Virus record (IMG/VR): IMGVR_UViG_3300046007_000664
Span: 1 to 23,455 of that record
Source: a virus
DNA: 23,455 bases
Strand: one strand, 5' to 3'
Of this stretch, positions 16,266 through 23,455 are shown piece by piece; position 1 is the stretch's first letter, and each line of letters starts with the position of its first letter. Below the pieces are notes generated by a model. The model was not told the origin of the DNA and searched no databases. It saw only the letters and a list, made by a program, of their open reading frames with translations. The translations under genes were made by a program, and so were the position numbers.

Positions 16266-17077
16266 TCGCTAGCGTTCAATGTGAAGGGTTGTTTATATTC
16301 ATGGCTGCATCCGGCGCATTGAATATCTAATGGTTTTAATTCTGTGCTTGCTTTGAGATTAGTATTATAATCTCTCATGGTTTCATACATGCCAGCATCA
16401 CAATTACGTAGGAAATCTAAAATAAAATCTTTCTCACGCACAACACCATTGGGGGTTTGGATATATTCTATTGATTTTGAAATCAATTGCATGGTTATAT
16501 CAGTGATGCTTTTGATAGCTACTTGTGTTGCAGCTATTTTTTGCTTTTCATCTTGAATCTTTTCAATCTCAGCAAAACTCTTTTGAACATCAAATTGACC
16601 CAATGCCGCTTCATTCATCTCGGCATAAGTCATTGGTTTAAATTTTATGGATAAATTATTAATTTCTAATTTTTGATCGTAGTTACCCTGTTTTAAAGTT
16701 TGTAAAACATTGACTAAATTTACTCCATACGTATTTGTTTCTTTACATGAAGGACATGATGTAGTGACATCTAAGGTAGTATCGCCGCCGGCAGCTCTTA
16801 TACCGATCAATATTGCGTCTAGATCGCTTGTTGTCAATCTCCAAGGATCTTTAATATTTGGTAAGCAACTTTTAATCACATCCGCAACAGCATTGCCGTT
16901 GAACAATGCATCAGGCGTTCTTAATGATATTTCATCGATTGCTGTCATAGGATAAACCGGCAATTCGCCGTTTTCCGGCATGTCTATCACATCAGGGCTA
17001 TAGTCTTTACCCCTACTAGGTAGATTGATAAACACGGCTGGTCTACGGAAGTACTGTTTTAGCGGATTATTGTCCAT
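16253..17077 (-). CDS. 26: Baseplate hub/tail assembly protein, T4 gp26-like
   Basis: A 274-aa protein of the T4 baseplate gp26 family. The N-terminal half carries RRPAVFINLPSRGKDYSPDV, the NGELPVYPMTAIDEISLRTP segment (36-55) and PDALFNGNAVADVIKSCLPN (55-74). Two cysteine pairs, C108-PS-C111 and C254-AG-C257, could make one zinc ribbon bringing the two halves together. T4 gp26 (208 aa) is needed for baseplate hub assembly, and it may function like the tail assembly chaperones encoded upstream of tape measure genes in other tailed phages. Here the gene is back-to-back with the tape-measure-like gene, 87 nt away. The ATG has a good AAAGAGG 9 nt upstream and a perfect late element at 17134-17141. 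The last codons carry a slippery site leading into the -1 frame extension. Confidence 0.88.
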   Translation of the reverse strand: MDNNPLKQYFRRPAVFINLPSRGKDYSPDVIDMPENGELPVYPMTAIDEISLRTPDALFNGNAVADVIKSCLPNIKDPWRLTTSDLDAILIGIRAAGGDTTLDVTTSCPSCKETNTYGVNLVNVLQTLKQGNYDQKLEINNLSIKFKPMTYAEMNEAALGQFDVQKSFAEIEKIQDEKQKIAATQVAIKSITDITMQLISKSIEYIQTPNGVVREKDFILDFLRNCDAGMYETMRDYNTNLKASTELKPLDIQCAGCSHEYKQPFTLNASDFFG

Positions 17078-17113
17078 ATATTAAACCTCTTTAAATTTGG
17101 CATTTTTGCCAAT

Positions 17114-17121
17114 TATAAATA
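17114..17121 (+). promoter_or_regulatory. Late promoter TATAAATA for tape-measure and portal genes
   Basis: A perfect match to the T4 late element, in the left arm of a perfect 12-bp inverted repeat (17111-17122 and 17133-17144, 10-bp centre). Predicted start is near 17128, about 37 nt before the ATG at 17165. Confidence 0.68.
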
Positions 17122-17133
17122 TATAAGTTGAGA

Positions 17134-17141
17134 TATTTATA
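17134..17141 (-). promoter_or_regulatory. Late promoter TATAAATA for gp26
   Basis: The minus strand reads a perfect TATAAATA in the right arm of the same inverted repeat. Predicted start is near 17127, directly back-to-back with the rightward start, and about 50 nt before the gp26 ATG. Confidence 0.68.
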
Positions 17142-17164
17142 ATTAGGTAAAATACCCATAAAAA

Positions 17165-20100
17165 ATGACACCCGAACAATTACAAGACCTGTCCAATAAT
17201 CTAAACGATCTACGTGCAGCTATTAATCAAATAGCAGGTGCAAGTAGCATCATGGCTAATAGTCTTAACAGAACTATACAGGGTTTAGGACAAGTCGATC
17301 CTACATTTAGACGAGCGGCATCAGCATTAGACGAAAGTGTTAATAGAACAAGACAAGCAGGAAATGCTATTCAACAAGAACAGCAGGTTGCAGCTCAAAC
17401 AATTAGAAGAAATGCACAAGATCAAGAAAATGCTACTAGGGGTTATGTAGCATCTTTAAGAACTTTAACTAATGGACTAACATCGGCAACAGCTAGTTTG
17501 CAAAATCTATCTGGGATAGCGCAAATTGCAGGTAATTCAGTTTCTTCATTAGGTATAAAAATGGGCGCTGCCGGGGATAAAGCTGATGCGCTTGGAAGAT
17601 TTGTTACCGGTATCGGCGAGAATATTTTTAAACAAGCGGAAGCATATAACGCTTTAAAAAACTCATTGCAACGAATGGGTGCTGCAGGAGAACATACAGC
17701 ATCTAGCCTATACCAGTACGGTAAAGCAGCAGGATTATACAGTGAAACATTAGGTTACATGCTCGGCCCAATAAAAGCATTGGGTACTAATATAATATCA
17801 TTAGGAAGAGGCGCTGGCGATGCTCAAAGAGCATTCATGGAGATGCTCCAAGTCAGCGATGACCAAAGAGCAATGTTTGCTCGTTTGGGCATGTTTCAAG
17901 AAGATTTAATTGCTAGACAAGCAGATTATGTAGCACAACAACAAGCAGCTGGTATCAGTATCAGGAACATGAATACTGATATGCAAAGTTTGCGTAAAGC
18001 AAGCCTTGACTATGTAAGAAGTTTATATGACTTGAGTGCATTGACCGGTCAATCAATCGAACAAGAAAGAGAAAAACAAAAAGAGGCTGTTTACGAACGT
18101 AGATTAATGACCGAAATGTTCGCTAAACAAGCGGAAGCTGCTCGCTTAAGAAGAGAAGCCGATCAAGCTGAAGCGTTAGGCACTCCGGAAGGTTTAGAAG
18201 AGGCAAGAAGAAAACGCGGTGAAGCGGCAGCGTTAGATAGACAAGTTCAGGCACAAGAAAAATTAATAAGATCATTAAGCGAATTGCCAAAAGAAATGCG
18301 CGATGGCATTATCGGGGCAATGACAACAGGCGGTATAGTTAATGAAGGTGCAGAAGTACTAGCACGCCAGGGTGTTCTTGATGACATCTTAGAAATAACA
18401 AGTAACCTAAAAGAACGTGCGGAAAGAGGAGAGCAAGTCGATCCAGAAATGGAAGCCCAACGCATTATGCAATTGATCGGTGAGGGTCAAGCACAAAATG
18501 CTGAAGTATTAAAAAATGCATTGTTAGTAGGCGGCGACGAACTTGCTAGAAAATTAGGTTTTAGTATCAAAGATATAGAATTTGCTAGAGATCAATTAGG
18601 TAGAGATCGCCCAGCAGAACTTGAAGCAGCCAGACGTAGAAGAGAAGCAGCAGAAGCCGGAGGTCAAGATTTAGTTTCTGATACTGCCGCAAGATTGCAA
18701 GGACTTTCTATCGCATTAAATCAAGCCGGAGAAGAACTAACTGCTGCAACTAGTCCCTTTATTCAAGGATTTAATTTAGTAACAAATGAATCTGTAAGAA
18801 CAGCAGGTGCAATACAATCTTTAGGAGAAGCTGCTGTTGATGCTATTGGTAAAATAGCCTCAACAACACAGGGTTTGTTACAAAATGCAGCAAATGCAAG
18901 TGATAAATTTTCAGGAATACCAACTCAAGGAGGTAGCAGTACAATAGGACGTAGACTCCCTGTTGATCAACAGGGTACAACACCTTCGCCTGTCGCACCA
19001 GTTGCAGCCCCTACCACACAAGAAACACAACCTCCTACTACACCAGCTGATACTACGCAGGTTGCGCCTACTGCCACAGCTACACCTGTACCTACATATG
19101 CCCCTATCACTGTTGAAACAAATTTAGGAAATAGAATCACATTAAATGCAGGTGCTGTTGGAAAAATTGCAGGACAAATTAAAGAAGGAAAAAATAGAGA
19201 CCAATTAAGAGGGGAAATAAGAAAATTAATTGGTAACAACACAAATTATAATCAAGCAACTATTGATAAAATTATTGATAAAGTTGCTGAAGTTGCAAAT
19301 TTACCTAAACCAGCTGGAAGTGCCGCAACAGCTACACCGACTACACCTGCAGCACAAGTTCCGACACAAGTACCAGAAGCTGTGCCGACTACACCTGTAA
19401 CGGAAGTTCCGACACAAGTACCAGAAGCTGTGCCGACTACACCTGTAACGGAAGTTCCGACACAAGTACCTACAGTAGCACCGTCTACTACCAATGCTCC
19501 ACCGGTAACTGGTGCAAGACCTGAACCAGCTACAGTTGCTAGACCTAGCCCAACTGCTACAGGTACACAAAGACCTCGAGTAACAACACCTGCCGCCGGC
19601 ACTGTTGCACCTAGAGATTTAGACGTATCAACTCCTAAAGTAATTGATACTGTAAGCTCAGAACAACGTAATTGGCAAAATCGTGAAAATGAGTTACGTA
19701 ATCGTTTAAGCGATATGGTGCGTAATAAAAAATCAATCACTAAAGATCAAGCAAATCAGATTTTAGATTACTATGATACATTAAAAGATAAGCCAGGTGC
19801 TATACCAACTGTTGATCAAATTATTCAGAATTCTGGAGCGTTGCGTAGACCTACTACGGCGACAACAGCGCCAGTCAATACAAATGGCGCCCGCCCAGAA
19901 GCAGCACCTAGAGTACAGGCAAATTTACGTAGACCTAGAGAGGTAACTCCGCCGGCTGATTTAGCAAGAAGAGCTGGATATAGAGAAACATTACCTGGTA
20001 ATGTTAATACTTCATTACCTGAAATGATAGAAGCAGGATTGCCACCAAGCGCATTACGCGGCAGCGGTATACAAGAACCGTTAGGGGGCGACAGAGATCC

Positions 20101-20833
20101 AGGAACATTTGACACGCACGGCGAAGGTGCTCAAATCGATCCAAGATTATTGACTGCTGTAAATCAATTAGTAGCAATGTCAGGAAGCGGAGCTGCTCCG
20201 TTTAAGATTTCGCATTTGACAGCACTTAATGACTATTATCATAACGTGAATTTACCGGGTAGTCAACATACAAAAGGTAGAGCGGTAGACTTTAAATTAG
20301 ACTTGCCGCCGGGACAAGAAGCACCTAGCGAAAGACAATTTCAAGAACTATCAAATTTCATGAAAGGAACTTTGGGTTTTGATGTCGTAATCAACGAATA
20401 TAAACAAAAATCAAGGGGATGGAACGGTCCTCATATTCATGCTCATTTTAATGACCCAGAAACAACAATGATGGGAGGGGACAATTATCAAGCACCTACT
20501 GATATGCTACAAGCAGCATTAGGTGGAATAGCATCAGGACCAAAATCAGGTTTCCCCATTATGCTGCATGGTAATGAAATAATTGTTCCATTAGATCCAA
20601 ACAGCATACTTGCTGATTTAGGAAAAAAATCGCAGGAACAAATCAAAACAGAGATGTCAACTTTCGATAAATCTGTTGCTACAGAGAAGTTAGATACTAC
20701 GATGTTTAGAGATATAGCAAGACAGAATCAGCAATTGATGGAAATGTTAGGAATTAAATTGGATAACGTAATTAATAAACTAGATACGGGTAATGATACT
20801 CAAAGCAAGATATTGCAATACAGTCAGGCATAA
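17165..20833 (+). CDS. Tape-measure-like tail protein with M15-type peptidase domain
   Basis: A 1222-aa protein. Residues 1 to about 590 are almost entirely helical with heptad-like Gln/Ala/Arg-rich stretches, as in tape measure proteins that set tail length and leave the tube first at ejection. Residues about 590-950 are a Pro/Thr/Val-rich flexible linker with a 16-residue tandem repeat. Residues about 980-1095 look like a zinc D-Ala-D-Ala peptidase (M15): GSQHTKGRAVDF with H1035 and D1042, and GPHIHAHF with H1090/H1092. The region after carries GGIASGPKSGFPIMLHGNEI and IVPLDP (about 1120-1145), a C-terminal pattern common in tape measures. It probably cuts peptidoglycan during DNA entry, compensating for the lysozyme-free gp5. 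No Shine-Dalgarno sequence is evident before ATG 17165. A distinct virion-associated tail lysin is the alternative. Confidence 0.78.
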   Translation: MTPEQLQDLSNNLNDLRAAINQIAGASSIMANSLNRTIQGLGQVDPTFRRAASALDESVNRTRQAGNAIQQEQQVAAQTIRRNAQDQENATRGYVASLRTLTNGLTSATASLQNLSGIAQIAGNSVSSLGIKMGAAGDKADALGRFVTGIGENIFKQAEAYNALKNSLQRMGAAGEHTASSLYQYGKAAGLYSETLGYMLGPIKALGTNIISLGRGAGDAQRAFMEMLQVSDDQRAMFARLGMFQEDLIARQADYVAQQQAAGISIRNMNTDMQSLRKASLDYVRSLYDLSALTGQSIEQEREKQKEAVYERRLMTEMFAKQAEAARLRREADQAEALGTPEGLEEARRKRGEAAALDRQVQAQEKLIRSLSELPKEMRDGIIGAMTTGGIVNEGAEVLARQGVLDDILEITSNLKERAERGEQVDPEMEAQRIMQLIGEGQAQNAEVLKNALLVGGDELARKLGFSIKDIEFARDQLGRDRPAELEAARRRREAAEAGGQDLVSDTAARLQGLSIALNQAGEELTAATSPFIQGFNLVTNESVRTAGAIQSLGEAAVDAIGKIASTTQGLLQNAANASDKFSGIPTQGGSSTIGRRLPVDQQGTTPSPVAPVAAPTTQETQPPTTPADTTQVAPTATATPVPTYAPITVETNLGNRITLNAGAVGKIAGQIKEGKNRDQLRGEIRKLIGNNTNYNQATIDKIIDKVAEVANLPKPAGSAATATPTTPAAQVPTQVPEAVPTTPVTEVPTQVPEAVPTTPVTEVPTQVPTVAPSTTNAPPVTGARPEPATVARPSPTATGTQRPRVTTPAAGTVAPRDLDVSTPKVIDTVSSEQRNWQNRENELRNRLSDMVRNKKSITKDQANQILDYYDTLKDKPGAIPTVDQIIQNSGALRRPTTATTAPVNTNGARPEAAPRVQANLRRPREVTPPADLARRAGYRETLPGNVNTSLPEMIEAGLPPSALRGSGIQEPLGGDRDPGTFDTHGEGAQIDPRLLTAVNQLVAMSGSGAAPFKISHLTALNDYYHNVNLPGSQHTKGRAVDFKLDLPPGQEAPSERQFQELSNFMKGTLGFDVVINEYKQKSRGWNGPHIHAHFNDPETTMMGGDNYQAPTDMLQAALGGIASGPKSGFPIMLHGNEIIVPLDPNSILADLGKKSQEQIKTEMSTFDKSVATEKLDTTMFRDIARQNQQLMEMLGIKLDNVINKLDTGNDTQSKILQYSQA
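19356..19470 (+). repeat. 48-bp in-frame tandem repeat in the tape-measure linker
   Basis: Two identical 48-bp units begin at 19356 and 19404, followed by a 19-bp partial copy at 19452-19470. They encode 16-residue units around VPEAVPTTPVTEVPTQ. A more diverged copy precedes them. The length is a multiple of three, so gain or loss of units would only change linker length. The identity of the copies suggests a recent duplication. Confidence 0.85.
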
Positions 20834-20834
20834 C

Positions 20835-20842
20835 AATAAATA
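20835..20842 (+). promoter_or_regulatory. Late promoter element AATAAATA for portal gene
   Basis: AATAAATA (7 of 8 matches to TATAAATA) in the 31-nt gap before the portal gene. Predicted start is about 16 nt before the ATG. No Shine-Dalgarno sequence is visible in that leader. Confidence 0.5.
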
Positions 20843-20864
20843 CTTAATAACCTAAAATAATATT

Positions 20865-22670
20865 ATGCCATATAAAAGAAAGTTTATAAACAAATCGGGT
20901 ATTAGCAGCCCAATATCAGGCGCCAATAGTAATAGTGGTGCTTGGAATGGCGGTCCAGGGCAAAACAATAGTAGTACTGATGGCTGGAATAATAATGATT
21001 TTGGTTATAAAAATTACATGTCACGTTTGCCTGAAGTTTATACAGGTCATCCGAACAGAATTGAACGTTATAATCAATATGAAATGATGGATGTTGATGC
21101 TGAAATTAACGCATGTTTAGACATCATCAGCGAATTTAGCACACAGAAAAACGAACATAATAAAACACCATTCAATTTACAGTTTAAACTTGATCCTACA
21201 CCACATGAAATCAATATTTTAAAAGAACAGTTACAGCAATGGTGTAAACTAAACGAGTTTGATCAAAGAATTTTTAAGATGTTCCGTAACGTAATCAAGT
21301 ACGGAGATCAAGTATTTGTGCGCGATCCAGAAAACTTTAAGTTATACTGGGTCGATATGGTTAAAGTAATTAAAGTCATTGTCAATGAAAGTGAAGGTAA
21401 ACTTCCAGAACAGTACGTATTAAAAGACTTAAACATTAATCTACAAAACTTATCGGTAGCACAGAAAACAAATACTGATTTTGCTGCTAATCCAGCAACA
21501 GGGCTAGGTGGTACAGGTGGGGGCACTAATACTCCATACACGGTACCTGCTATGCCATATAATACGTCTGGTAGCCGTTTCACATTAGGTCAGAGTGAAA
21601 GTGCTATCGACGCGAAACATATAGTACATCTAAGTTTAACAGAAGGACTTGATCGTTTCTGGCCTTTCGGTCAGTCCATATTAGAAAACATTTTCAAAGT
21701 TTACAAGCAAAAAGAACTATTAGAAGATGCTGTATTGATATATCGTGTACAACGTGCACCAGAACGTAGATTGTTTAAGATTGACGTTGGTAATATGCCA
21801 AGTCACATGGCTATGGCTTATGTTGAACGTATTAAAAATGAAATACACCAACGTAGAATTCCATCAGTTTATGGTGGTCAATCAATCGTAGATGCTACAT
21901 ATAATCCACTGTCAATGAACGAAGATTACTTCTTCCCAGTCACCGCAGACGGTCGCGGATCATCAGTAGAAGTTATGCCAGGCGGACAGAATCTAGGTGA
22001 GATTGACGACCTACGTTATTTCAATAACAGATTAGCACGTGGTTTACGTGTACCAAGCAGTTATTTACCAACTGGTCCAGACGATAGCCAAACACCATTA
22101 AGTGATGGTCGTGTTGGTACAGCGATGATACAAGAATACCGCTTTAATCAATATTGCGAAAGATTACAAAGTTATATCGCTACAAAATTAGATGAAGAAT
22201 TTAAGTTATTCTTGCGCTGGAGAGGTTTCAATATTGATTCAGGATTGTTCCAATTAGAATTTAATCCGCCGCAAAATTTTGCCGCTTATCGTCAGAGCGA
22301 GTTGGATACAGCGAGAGTAAACGTATTCAGTTCAATTGAGCAATTACCTTATATCAGTAAGCGTTTTGCAATGGAACGCTTTTTAGGTCTTACCGAAGAT
22401 GAAATCAATAAGAACGAAAAATTGTGGCGTGAAGAGAACGGTAAAGAGGCACTTGAAGAACCATCGGGTAGCGATCTACGCAGCGTAGGAGTAAGTGTCA
22501 GCGATATTCAAACAGACACAGAGACCGGTGAACAAATGACAGAACCAGAACAGGGTGCAGAGCAAGGCCCTGAAGTAGCAGGCCCAGTCACTGCAGGTGG
22601 ACCAACAGGCGCACCAGGTGGCACAGCAGCACCAACTACCCCAGCTACTCCTGCAAGTCCTCCGGCATAA
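20865..22670 (+). CDS. 20: Portal vertex protein, T4 gp20-like
   Basis: A 601-aa portal protein. The N-terminus is Asn/Ser/Gly-rich (about 11-48). The gp20 signature EMMDVDAEINACLDIISEF lies at 73-91. Further hallmarks are the WCKLNEFDQRIFKMFRNVIK and YGDQVFVRD region, HLSLTEGLDRFWPFGQSILE, VYRVQRAPERRLFKIDVGN-type and GQNLGEIDDLRYFNNRLARG segments, and the stretch RVPSSYLPTGPDD. The last 60 or so residues are an acidic then Pro/Gly/Ala/Thr-rich tail, longer than in T4 (524 aa), so the core is normal and the ends are extended. Twelve copies form the ring at one capsid vertex through which DNA is packaged by the terminase and which joins the head to the tail. Its position after the tape-measure-like gene marks the passage from tail genes to head genes. 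Confidence 0.95.
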   Translation: MPYKRKFINKSGISSPISGANSNSGAWNGGPGQNNSSTDGWNNNDFGYKNYMSRLPEVYTGHPNRIERYNQYEMMDVDAEINACLDIISEFSTQKNEHNKTPFNLQFKLDPTPHEINILKEQLQQWCKLNEFDQRIFKMFRNVIKYGDQVFVRDPENFKLYWVDMVKVIKVIVNESEGKLPEQYVLKDLNINLQNLSVAQKTNTDFAANPATGLGGTGGGTNTPYTVPAMPYNTSGSRFTLGQSESAIDAKHIVHLSLTEGLDRFWPFGQSILENIFKVYKQKELLEDAVLIYRVQRAPERRLFKIDVGNMPSHMAMAYVERIKNEIHQRRIPSVYGGQSIVDATYNPLSMNEDYFFPVTADGRGSSVEVMPGGQNLGEIDDLRYFNNRLARGLRVPSSYLPTGPDDSQTPLSDGRVGTAMIQEYRFNQYCERLQSYIATKLDEEFKLFLRWRGFNIDSGLFQLEFNPPQNFAAYRQSELDTARVNVFSSIEQLPYISKRFAMERFLGLTEDEINKNEKLWREENGKEALEEPSGSDLRSVGVSVSDIQTDTETGEQMTEPEQGAEQGPEVAGPVTAGGPTGAPGGTAAPTTPATPASPPA

Positions 22671-22673
22671 ATA
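22666..22673 (+). promoter_or_regulatory. Late promoter element CATAAATA before the repeat-protein gene
   Basis: CATAAATA overlaps the portal stop codon and ends 5 nt before the ATG at 22679. A transcript from it would have almost no leader. Match 7 of 8; AT-rich coincidence is possible. Confidence 0.4.
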
Positions 22674-22678
22674 AAATT

Positions 22679-23455
22679 ATGATATTATCAGGCATATCAA
22701 TCTCAGGTGGTGGATTAAGCTTACAAATACCAGGTGCAGGGCCTCAACCTGTTTTTGGTGGTACTAGTTATGGGTATACTGGTACAAGTTCGGTACCAGC
22801 TATAACAAGATACCCATATGCCTCAGATGCTAACGCAACAGGTGTAGGCTCGCTACAATCGCCTGGAATGGGTAGATGCTCAAATCCGGGTCAAGCAAGC
22901 GAAACTAATGGATACTTAGCAGGCAGTACCGCAATAAGCAGCGTGTCTGAAAGACGTTGGATACAAAAATATTCATACGCTACAGGCACACAAAATGCTA
23001 CTGTCACCGCATTGTTGACTAATGCAGGTAAATATGATACTGGGGGCGCGAGCTCCAAGAGTCAGGGATATGGTTATGTATTAGGTGGTGACACCGGAAA
23101 TCCTTCCAATACATTTGAAAAATTTAGTTTTAGTGCGGACACAAATGCTGTGGCTGTGGGAGTACTGGATGGATTTACCGGCGGCTATAATTTAGGTTTT
23201 TCAAGCCCTACCAATGGGTACAGCTCAGCCGGCACATCTATTAGAAAATTTCCGTTCGCCACAGATTCAAACGCAGTAGTGTCTGCAACGAATTCAATGA
23301 GTGCTGCTTATTTTAGTAATAGTTCCGAAACCAATGGTTTCATAAGTGGGTCAGGTCAAGATGTTGTTGAGATAAAACGCTTTAGTTTTACTAGTGACAC
23401 TAACGCTGCTAATGTGGCTTCTCTAGTCAGACCAACCACCGGCGGCTCGGCAATT
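22679..23455 (+). CDS. Beta-propeller-like repeat protein, possible tail fibre or whisker (cut by window)
   Basis: The frame is open from ATG 22679 to the window end (259 codons). After a Gly-rich start (MILSGISISGGGLSLQIPGA) it shows a repeat of about 42-53 residues. The first anchor is [YF]x[YF]xxDxNA at 45-53 (YPYASDANA), 98-107 (YSYATGTQNA), 149-157 (FSFSADTNA), 191-199 (FPFATDSNA) and 235-243 (FSFTSDTNA). The second anchor, SSxTNGYxxGG-like, lies at 73-82, 126-137, 175-185 and 215-226. This alternation is typical of Kelch-like propeller blades, and I recall the same blade pattern in uncharacterised structural proteins of aquatic phages. At least five blades are seen and more must follow. 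Attachment to host glycans or decoration of the virion are inferences. The gene starts 8 nt after the portal stop codon; no ribosome-binding site is seen. Confidence 0.7.
   Translation, partial: MILSGISISGGGLSLQIPGAGPQPVFGGTSYGYTGTSSVPAITRYPYASDANATGVGSLQSPGMGRCSNPGQASETNGYLAGSTAISSVSERRWIQKYSYATGTQNATVTALLTNAGKYDTGGASSKSQGYGYVLGGDTGNPSNTFEKFSFSADTNAVAVGVLDGFTGGYNLGFSSPTNGYSSAGTSIRKFPFATDSNAVVSATNSMSAAYFSNSSETNGFISGSGQDVVEIKRFSFTSDTNAANVASLVRPTTGGSAI

Noticed and set aside
19252-19740. Minus-strand frame of 162 codons opposite the tape-measure linker
   Set aside because: A shadow of the Pro/Thr/Val repeat sequence on the other strand. It has no independent ribosome-binding site and a composition fixed by the repeat.

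Overview
The window is about 23.5 kb of AT-rich DNA from a large contractile-tailed (myovirus) phage of the T4 superfamily. No ribosomal RNA, tRNA, CRISPR array or insertion sequence was found. Recognisable T4-type genes are the baseplate wedge (gp6-, gp25- and gp53-like), the gp5-like spike, gp26-like baseplate protein, portal gp20, the gp46/gp47 recombination nuclease and a gp55-like late sigma factor. The divergence from T4, the lysozyme-free gp5, the sigma factor type and the beta-propeller tail gene suggest an uncultured aquatic phage of a Gram-negative host. The host is an inference; nothing in the sequence identifies it directly.

Layout. Positions 1-11151 form one leftward block of tail and baseplate genes, in transcription order: a 554-aa structural protein, gp53-like wedge, a 988-aa hub protein, gp5-like spike, a 649-aa protein of unknown function, gp25 and gp6 (cut by the window edge). 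Positions 11152-11290 are a divergent control region. Positions 11291-15615 run rightward and hold the late sigma factor, gp47, gp46 and a PD-(D/E)XK Holliday-junction-resolvase-like nuclease. Positions 15616-16028 hold no convincing gene but many strong inverted repeats, best read as a structured RNA of unknown family. Positions 16029-17077 run leftward and carry the gp26-like gene. An overlapping small reading frame follows it and is probably joined to it by a programmed -1 frameshift. Positions 17078-17164 are a second divergent control region with a perfect inverted repeat carrying a T4-type late promoter in each arm. Positions 17165-23455 run rightward: a tape-measure-like protein with an M15-type peptidase domain, the portal protein, and a repeat protein of beta-propeller type cut by the right edge.

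How it fits together. The sigma factor and gp46/47 genes have sigma70-like promoters that host RNA polymerase could use early. Eight T4-type late elements (NATAAATA) were found by eye. All lie just upstream of gene starts, so the gp55-like factor made here could switch on the structural genes flanking it on both sides. The spike lacks the lysozyme domain of T4 gp5, and the M15-type domain in the tape measure could supply cell-wall cutting instead. The strongest new observations are: (1) a U_UUU_UUC slippery site followed 8 nt later by a possible pseudoknot at the gp26 stop codon; (2) the unassigned structured RNA at 15619-15941; (3) two face-to-face late promoter pairs with the same geometry; (4) a TonB-box-like motif, LEEVxVxGxR, repeated in the linkers of two baseplate proteins.
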